Positions 59,706 to 64,000 of a stretch of 64,000 nt of DNA are shown piece after piece (within the stretch, counting starts at the first letter, position 1; each line of letters opens with the position of its first letter). This stretch comes from Ardenticatenaceae bacterium (GTDB taxonomy: Bacteria > Chloroflexota > Anaerolineae > Promineifilales > Promineifilaceae): positions 147,819 to 211,818 of the forward strand of contig JACKBN010000012.1 in NCBI GenBank assembly GCA_020634565.1. The letters are read 5' to 3'. The notes under the pieces are model-generated. The model was not told where the DNA came from. It made no database searches and saw nothing but the letters and a program-made list of their open reading frames with translations. A program made the position numbers and the translations under genes.

Positions 59706-59718
59706 ATAACTAAAGCCT

Positions 59719-61026
59719 ATGGAAAAACAAATCGCTCAGCCCAATTTGCCTGCTTATGACGCCTTACCCACTTTAGAGGGTCGCTGGTTAACCCTGGCGC
59801 GCGCCACCTGGTTGCTGATTACGGCCGTTGGCGTAGTCATGTATGCCATGGGTGTGCAGCTTCTCTTTCAACAGCTGGCCACCACTTGCAATGGCTCGGA
59901 CTGCCTGCGGCAGCAGTTGTCGCCAGCAGCGCTGCCCGGCATGGCCGAAATAGGGCTGACGTTGACCGAGTATGCCGCCCTACAACTCTTGCCCACGGTG
60001 ATCTTTGCTGTGGTTTGTGTGGCTATTGGTGGACTCATTTTTTGGCAGCGCTCGCATGAGCTTATGGCCTTTTCCAGCTCCCTCTGGCTGGTCACCTTTG
60101 GCCTCACCCTGTTTGAAGAGGAAGTTCGGGCGACCGGGGCGGCGTATCCGTGGCTGCAACCAGCGGCTCTCATGGTGGTGTGGCTGGGTGGTGTTGTGCT
60201 GCTGCCGCTCTTCTTTTCTATTTTCCCCAACGGCCGTTTTGCACCACGTTGGACAAAATGGGCCTGGCTTATCATCAGCGTTCTCTTTGTTAGCCTGGGG
60301 ACAACTGCCGAATTAATTCCAGCGTTTCAGACAACCTTTGATAGGTTTTCCGGTTATCTGTGGATGACCATGCTGCTGGGCGGTATTACCATTCAATTTT
60401 ATCGGTATCGTACTCTTTCCACGGCCAACGAGCGGCAACAAACAAAATGGGTTGTTTTTGCCTTTCTGATGACGGTGGCGGTACTGATTACGATGTTCTT
60501 GATGAACCCGCTTTTTCTCGATTTTAGCGTGCAGGAAACGGAAAATGCCTGGCGCAATATCTTGGGCAACGCCATTTCCACCTTTGCTTTTTTGATGATC
60601 CCGCTCGGTATTGGCATATCCATTTTACGCCACCGTCTTTATGATATTGACGTTATCATTCGCCGGACGGTGCAATACTCGATTGTGTCGGCGTTGCTGG
60701 CGGCCGTTTATTTTGGCAGCATTACGGTGATTCAGGGGGGCGTAACGGCCGTTTCCCAAACCCAATCTCCCCTCGCCATCGTCCTGTCCACCCTGCTGGT
60801 TGCTGCTTTGTTCAGTCCCCTGCGGCGGCGTGTGCAAACGGCCGTTGATCGCCGCTTCTACCGCCAAAAATATGACGCCCAGCAAATCTTGGCCCAATTT
60901 GCCCAAACCGCCCGCGATGAAGTGGAGATAGATGTGCTGCAAGCCGAACTGGTGCAGGTGGTGCAAGAAACGATGCAGCCGGAGCAAATTTCTGTTTGGG
61001 TAAAACCAGTTTCACGACTTTCGTAA
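59719..61026 (+). CDS. Membrane sensor protein (paralogue 4)
   Basis: The 435-aa protein has about eight helices. The loop between helices 1 and 2 (about 60 residues) holds CNGSDC, a possible disulfide. The family tail is present: RHRLYDIDVIIRRTVQYSIV, TAVDRRFYRQKYDAQQILAQ, FAQTARDEVEIDVLQAELVQ, VVQETMQPEQISVWVKP. It is closest in arrangement to paralogue 3. The start is ATG at 59719. It lies 34 nt upstream of the phosphatase gene, with a promoter-like element overlapping its stop codon, so the phosphatase can be expressed separately. Confidence 0.78.
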   Translation: MEKQIAQPNLPAYDALPTLEGRWLTLARATWLLITAVGVVMYAMGVQLLFQQLATTCNGSDCLRQQLSPAALPGMAEIGLTLTEYAALQLLPTVIFAVVCVAIGGLIFWQRSHELMAFSSSLWLVTFGLTLFEEEVRATGAAYPWLQPAALMVVWLGGVVLLPLFFSIFPNGRFAPRWTKWAWLIISVLFVSLGTTAELIPAFQTTFDRFSGYLWMTMLLGGITIQFYRYRTLSTANERQQTKWVVFAFLMTVAVLITMFLMNPLFLDFSVQETENAWRNILGNAISTFAFLMIPLGIGISILRHRLYDIDVIIRRTVQYSIVSALLAAVYFGSITVIQGGVTAVSQTQSPLAIVLSTLLVAALFSPLRRRVQTAVDRRFYRQKYDAQQILAQFAQTARDEVEIDVLQAELVQVVQETMQPEQISVWVKPVSRLS

Positions 61027-61054
61027 CGTTTAGCAGACGATAGCCTGCTATGAT
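61020..61054 (+). promoter_or_regulatory. Promoter-like element of the phosphatase gene (leaderless)
   Basis: TTCGTAACGTTTAGCAGACG, then ATAGCCTGC and TATGAT (61049-61054, five of six to the -10 consensus). The ATG at 61061 is 6 nt after the box. Confidence 0.6.
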
Positions 61055-61060
61055 GAGGAC

Positions 61061-62677
61061 ATGATGACAACTTTACGAGGATTTTGGCGCAATTTTAGAG
61101 GGCAAGAAGAGGTAGCGGTGGTGGAAACGGCCGTTTCCCCACCAACGCCCGTCACCCAGATCAACAACCTCGATCTGGACATCAGCCCCAACGACCCGCT
61201 GCTGGCTTACGTGCAGCACAATCCCGGCGTGCTCGATGTAGAGCAGCTCCGGCTCGATTCGCCCGCGTTGGCCACCATGCGCACCGCAGGCATCCGGTTG
61301 GTTGTGCCGCTGGTGAGTCAGGGCGAACTGATTGGCCTCATCAACCTCGGCTCCCGCCTGAGTGAGCAAGAATATTCCAGCGACGATCACAAACTGCTGG
61401 CCGACCTGGCCACGCAGGCGGCCCCGGCGCTGCGAGTGGCCCAACTGGTCAAACAACAGCAGCAAGAAGCGGCCGAGCGAGAGCGCATCGAGCAGGAGCT
61501 GAAAGTAGCCCGGCTCATTCAGCAAACCTTGCTGCCGCAAGCCTTGCCTGCACTCGACGGCTGGGGTGTTGCTGCCTACTACCAGCCCGCCCGCGCCGTC
61601 GGCGGTGACTTTTACGACTTTATCCAGCTGGCCGATGGCAAAATGGGCTTCATCGTGGCCGACGTGACGGACAAAGGTGTGCCCGCCGCTCTGGTGATGG
61701 CCACCACGCGCAGCATCTTGCGCGCCGCTGCGGAACGATTGGAAGCGCCCGGTGCCGTCCTGGCCCGCACCAACGATGTGCTGGTGCAGGAAATTCCGCC
61801 CAAAATGTTTGTCACCTGCTTCTACGCCGTGCTCAATCCGGCCACAGGCCACCTGCGCTACGCCAACGCGGGGCACGACGTGCCCTACCGCTACACCGCC
61901 GATGGCATCGTGGAACTGCGAGCCACCGGCATGCCGCTGGGCCTTATGCCCGGCATGGGCTACGACGAAAAAGAGACGACATTGGCCCCAGGCGAGTACG
62001 TGTTGCTCTACAGCGATGGCCTGGTGGAGGCGCACAATCCGCAGCGCGAAATGTTTGGTTTCCCCCGCCTGCAAGAGCTGATGGCTACCCACGCCAACGG
62101 CGACACCCTCAAAGATTTTCTGCTGGATCAGCTGGCTGCCTTCACTGGCCCCGGCTGGGAGCAGGAGGATGATGTGACGCTGGTGACATTGCAGCGGGAA
62201 GTGGCAAGTGGCAGGTGGCAAGTGGCAAGTGAGGATTCAGCCGCCAATCTCCAATCTCCAATCTCCAATTCTCCTACAGAATTTGAGATTCCATCTGCCC
62301 CAGGCAATGAGCGGGTGGCGATGGAGCGGGTGGCGGAAGTGGTGGCGGGATTGCTGCCGGACGGCCGTTTGCAAAAGTTGAAAACGGCCGTTGCCGAAGC
62401 CACCATGAACGCCATGGAACACGGCAACAAATACGACCCCGATAAACCGGCGCGGCTGAAGGTGTTTGTGGAAGAAACATCCATTCGCGTCACCATCACC
62501 GACCAAGGGGGCGGCCCGCCGCTAAAAACAGCCACCCATCCCGACCTGGAAGCAAAGCTGGCGGGCGAACAGTCGCCGCGCGGCTGGGGCCTGTTCCTCA
62601 TCCAAAACATGGTCGATGAGTTGAATGTACACCAGGATGCGCAGCATCATACGATTGAGTTAGTGATGAACCGGTAG
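61061..62677 (+). CDS. SpoIIE/RsbU-type PP2C phosphatase fused to an RsbW-like HATPase, with partial GAF domain
   Basis: The 538-aa cytoplasmic regulator has three parts. Residues about 40-130 look like the later two-thirds of a GAF domain (GIRLVVPLVSQGELIGLINL, SSDDHKLLADLATQAAPALR). Residues about 150-370 are a PP2C/SpoIIE phosphatase with metal Asp residues in AVGGDFYDFI, FIVADVTDKGVPAALVMATT, LYSDGLVEAHN and EQEDDVTLVTL. Residues about 405-538 are a histidine-kinase-like ATPase of the RsbW type (AVAEATMNAMEHGNKYDPDK, TDQGGGPP, GWGLFLIQNMVDEL). It would dephosphorylate the STAS protein encoded next, and the ATPase domain would phosphorylate it or bind a sigma factor. The linker at about 380-405 comes from repeats (62199-62274). 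The start is ATG at 61061 (or 61064). Confidence 0.9.
   Translation: MMTTLRGFWRNFRGQEEVAVVETAVSPPTPVTQINNLDLDISPNDPLLAYVQHNPGVLDVEQLRLDSPALATMRTAGIRLVVPLVSQGELIGLINLGSRLSEQEYSSDDHKLLADLATQAAPALRVAQLVKQQQQEAAERERIEQELKVARLIQQTLLPQALPALDGWGVAAYYQPARAVGGDFYDFIQLADGKMGFIVADVTDKGVPAALVMATTRSILRAAAERLEAPGAVLARTNDVLVQEIPPKMFVTCFYAVLNPATGHLRYANAGHDVPYRYTADGIVELRATGMPLGLMPGMGYDEKETTLAPGEYVLLYSDGLVEAHNPQREMFGFPRLQELMATHANGDTLKDFLLDQLAAFTGPGWEQEDDVTLVTLQREVASGRWQVASEDSAANLQSPISNSPTEFEIPSAPGNERVAMERVAEVVAGLLPDGRLQKLKTAVAEATMNAMEHGNKYDPDKPARLKVFVEETSIRVTITDQGGGPPLKTATHPDLEAKLAGEQSPRGWGLFLIQNMVDELNVHQDAQHHTIELVMNR
62199..62274 (+). repeat. GTGGCAAGTGGCA and CAATCTC repeats inside the phosphatase gene
   Basis: AAGTGGCAAGTGGCAGGTGG-type units (62199-62232) and three to four CAATCTC units (62244-62274) are translated in frame as the linker between phosphatase and HATPase domains. 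Confidence 0.65.
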
Positions 62678-62731
62678 ACGGTGAACGGTAAACGGTAATC
62701 AGTGGTCGGAAAACCGATAACGGATTACGGA
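62677..62731. repeat. GGTAAACGGTAATCAGT/CCGATAACGGATTACGG inverted repeat
   Basis: An imperfect hairpin fills the 71-nt gap between the phosphatase and STAS genes. It is related to 50815-50880. Confidence 0.55.
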
Positions 62732-62748
62732 AAAAACGGAGAACGAAG

Positions 62749-63072
62749 ATGACAGAAAAAACCGCAGCTTTTGCAGCTGAAACGAGATGGGAGGGCGAAA
62801 CGGCCGTACTCGACCTGCATGGCGAGATCAACAGCCAGGCAGACGCTGCCCTGGACGCCGCCTACAGTGAGGCCGAGCAGGCCAATCCGGCCAAAATTGT
62901 GCTCAACTTTGCCGGGGTGGATTACATCAACAGCACCGGCATTGCCCTGATTGTGGGGCTGCTGGCCCGGGCGCGCGCCGCCCACCGGCCCATCGCCGCC
63001 ACCGGCCTCAGCGAACATTACCGCGAAATCTTTACCATCACGCGGCTGTCCGACTTTATGGAGATTCAATAA
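62749..63072 (+). CDS. STAS-domain anti-sigma factor antagonist (RsbV/SpoIIAA-like)
   Basis: The 107-aa single STAS domain starts TAVLDLHGEINSQADAAL. It has the phosphorylation-site region VDYINSTGIALIVGLLARAR near residues 57-77, where the Ser in INSTG matches the phosphorylated Ser of SpoIIAA/RsbV. In partner switching, the dephosphorylated form binds the anti-sigma ATPase and frees its partner (known). The length is normal. The start is ATG at 62749 with CGGAGAACGAAG upstream. It lies 71 nt after its presumed phosphatase/kinase and 38 nt before the Ser/Thr kinase gene. Confidence 0.92.
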   Translation: MTEKTAAFAAETRWEGETAVLDLHGEINSQADAALDAAYSEAEQANPAKIVLNFAGVDYINSTGIALIVGLLARARAAHRPIAATGLSEHYREIFTITRLSDFMEIQ

Positions 63073-63076
63073 CGTA

Positions 63077-63098
63077 GGGCGGTTTGCCAAACCGCCCC
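63077..63098. repeat. GGGCGGTTTG hairpin
   Basis: GGGCGGTTTG and CAAACCGCCC form a perfect stem around one base, in the gap between the STAS and kinase genes. Confidence 0.6.
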
Positions 63099-63110
63099 AG
63101 CGAATGACTC

Positions 63111-63992
63111 ATGAACACGATGACTTTCACTCCCAACGGCACCCAAAAAGCAATTCGTGAGACACGGCAAGGGTTGCTGCTAAACGGCCGTTACCAACTC
63201 CAACACGAACTCGGCCACGGCGGTATGGGTACCGTGTATTTGGCCCAAGACACCTACCTGGAGCGCGAGGTTGCCGTGAAGCTGTTGGATGGCCACAGCC
63301 TGGGCACTGCCGGACGCGGCCAACTGCTGCACGAAGCCCGCGCCGCCGCCCGCCTCAGCCATCCCAACGTGGTCATGGTGTTCGATATGGGCGAACACGA
63401 CGAAGTACCCTTTGTGGTGATGGAATACGTGCCGGGGCAAACATTGGCCGTCTTGCGACCCCAGCGCATGGACGAGGTGATCCGCATCGCCCGGCAGCTG
63501 TGCGCCGCCCTGCAACACGCCCACGACAAGGGGTTGGTACATCGCGACGTGAAGCCGCAAAACGCGCTCATCACCCCGGAAGGTGTCGCCAAGCTCACCG
63601 ATTTTGGTCTGGCGCGAGCGCTGGATCGGCCGTTGGACCCGGAAGACAGCTTTGCCGGGACGCTCTCTTACGTCGCCCCGGAGCAGGCGATGGGTGAACC
63701 CGTCACCCACGCCGCCGATTTGTACGCGTTTGGCATCTTGCTTTACGAGCTGACCACCGGGGCGCTGCCCTTCAGCGGCAGCATCGCCCAGATTTTGGTG
63801 GCTCACTTGCAAGAAATCCCTGCCCCGCCGCGTGAGCGCAATCCGCACGTGCCACCGGCGCTGGATGAGCTGATTGTGCATTTGCTGCAGAAGGTGCCGG
63901 GAGAACGGCCGTCCTCCGCCGCCGAGGTAGGGCATCTGCTAGGCATCCTGAGCAAGCTCAACCGCCTATCAACCATCTTTGAACTCGCGTAA
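63111..63992 (+). CDS. Serine/threonine protein kinase (PknB-like catalytic domain only)
   Basis: The 293-aa Hanks-type kinase has a complete catalytic domain: glycine loop ELGHGGMGTVYLAQD at about 33-47, Lys in REVAVKLLDG, Glu in LLHEARAAARL, HRD in GLVHRDVKPQNALI near 145, DFG in KLTDFGLARAL near 163, and APE in SYVAPEQAMGE near 185. It ends shortly after the catalytic domain (KLNRLSTIFELA), without the membrane segment or PASTA domains usual in PknB, so it is a soluble kinase. Its position suggests it may phosphorylate the STAS protein or another partner of the module. The start is ATG at 63111; ATG at 63120 is an alternative. Confidence 0.92.
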   Translation: MNTMTFTPNGTQKAIRETRQGLLLNGRYQLQHELGHGGMGTVYLAQDTYLEREVAVKLLDGHSLGTAGRGQLLHEARAAARLSHPNVVMVFDMGEHDEVPFVVMEYVPGQTLAVLRPQRMDEVIRIARQLCAALQHAHDKGLVHRDVKPQNALITPEGVAKLTDFGLARALDRPLDPEDSFAGTLSYVAPEQAMGEPVTHAADLYAFGILLYELTTGALPFSGSIAQILVAHLQEIPAPPRERNPHVPPALDELIVHLLQKVPGERPSSAAEVGHLLGILSKLNRLSTIFELA

Positions 63993-64000
63993 AAACAGGA

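Larger units (their letters stand above)
414..63913. repeat. Window-wide iterated palindrome ACGGCCGT (core of AACGGCCGTT)
   Basis: I counted about 115 exact copies by eye, on average about one per 560 bases. Most are flanked by A on the left and T on the right, and several extend to the 16-nt palindrome GGAAACGGCCGTTTCC (10971, 46468, 61125). Copies occur in genes of both strands and between genes. In genes they are mostly read as (E)TAV, also as NGR or RP(F/S/L). Confidence 0.93.

Noticed and set aside
50780..61054. CGTAACGTTTG elements between genes considered as integron attC sites
   Set aside because: They lack the paired RYYYAAC/GTTRRRY core sites and a long imperfect palindrome, and no integrase is present; a promoter role fits better.
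1..64000. tRNA or rRNA genes
   Set aside because: I looked for cloverleaf-like stretches ending in CCA and for conserved rRNA segments and saw none that I could support.

Overview
The window most likely comes from a filamentous or soil/sludge-type member of Chloroflexota, class Anaerolineae (inference). The reasons are the gene repertoire: very large MalT/LuxR and BTAD (SARP-like) STAND regulators, DUF3160 and NBR1-Ig/SdrD lipoproteins with Thr/Pro-rich stalks, SBBP-repeat proteins ending in a YLPLVIR-like tail, CPBP proteases, SpoIIE-type phosphatases, and many dispersed hairpin repeats. The DNA is fairly G+C-rich. I see no rRNA, tRNA, CRISPR array or replication origin. A striking genome-scale signature is the palindrome ACGGCCGT, usually AACGGCCGTT. 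I counted about 115 copies by eye, in genes on both strands and between genes.

Layout. 1-3.2 kb (minus strand): an ABC importer operon (IclR-PNPOx regulator, ATPase, permease, cut-off binding protein), bordered by a complete but frameshifted IS5-family element (3241-4119). 4.3-6.7 kb: a STAND NTPase with an effector-associated domain and seven near-identical TPRs. 6.8-13.9 kb: FbiB-like nitroreductase, thiolase, alkyl-DHAP-synthase-like flavoenzyme and two secreted proteins. 14.1-24.2 kb: a BTAD regulator, then separately promoted envelope and stress genes. 24.7-29.1 kb: a DUF3160 lipoprotein coupled to a CapA/FG-GAP protein. 29.2-38.0 kb: a GntR regulator and a seven-gene aromatic ring-cleavage operon (two FAD hydroxylases, an extradiol dioxygenase, FAH-type hydrolases, an ACMSD-like amidohydrolase, a cyclase). 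38.0-47.6 kb: a MalT/LuxR regulator followed by three transcription units that share one promoter architecture. 47.6-52.3 kb: a second BTAD regulator (minus strand) and a dihaem cytochrome unit. 52.3-64 kb: four paralogous membrane sensors, interrupted by a lower-G+C possible toxin gene and an alpha/beta hydrolase, leading into a SpoIIE phosphatase/HATPase, a STAS anti-sigma antagonist and a Ser/Thr kinase.

How parts work together. The right-hand end reads as a partner-switching signalling module. Each membrane sensor ends with what looks like the beginning of a GAF domain, while the phosphatase begins with what looks like the remainder of one, which suggests (inference) that several sensors can dock on one phosphatase. 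The sensor block has been amplified by duplication; a decayed cytochrome fragment (55713-55817) is a scar of this.

Two promoter classes stand out. One is an ACGGCCGT-associated element with a TAnnnT box, found 11 times upstream of starts and twice placed so that the mRNA would be leaderless. The other is a TTAACAC direct repeat plus TTTCGTGG immediately upstream of a -35/-10 pair, found three times between 40.9 and 46.4 kb next to the MalT/LuxR regulator. Several families of short inverted repeats lie between genes, and four of them are read in frame inside proteins, at an N-terminus or in linkers or loops.
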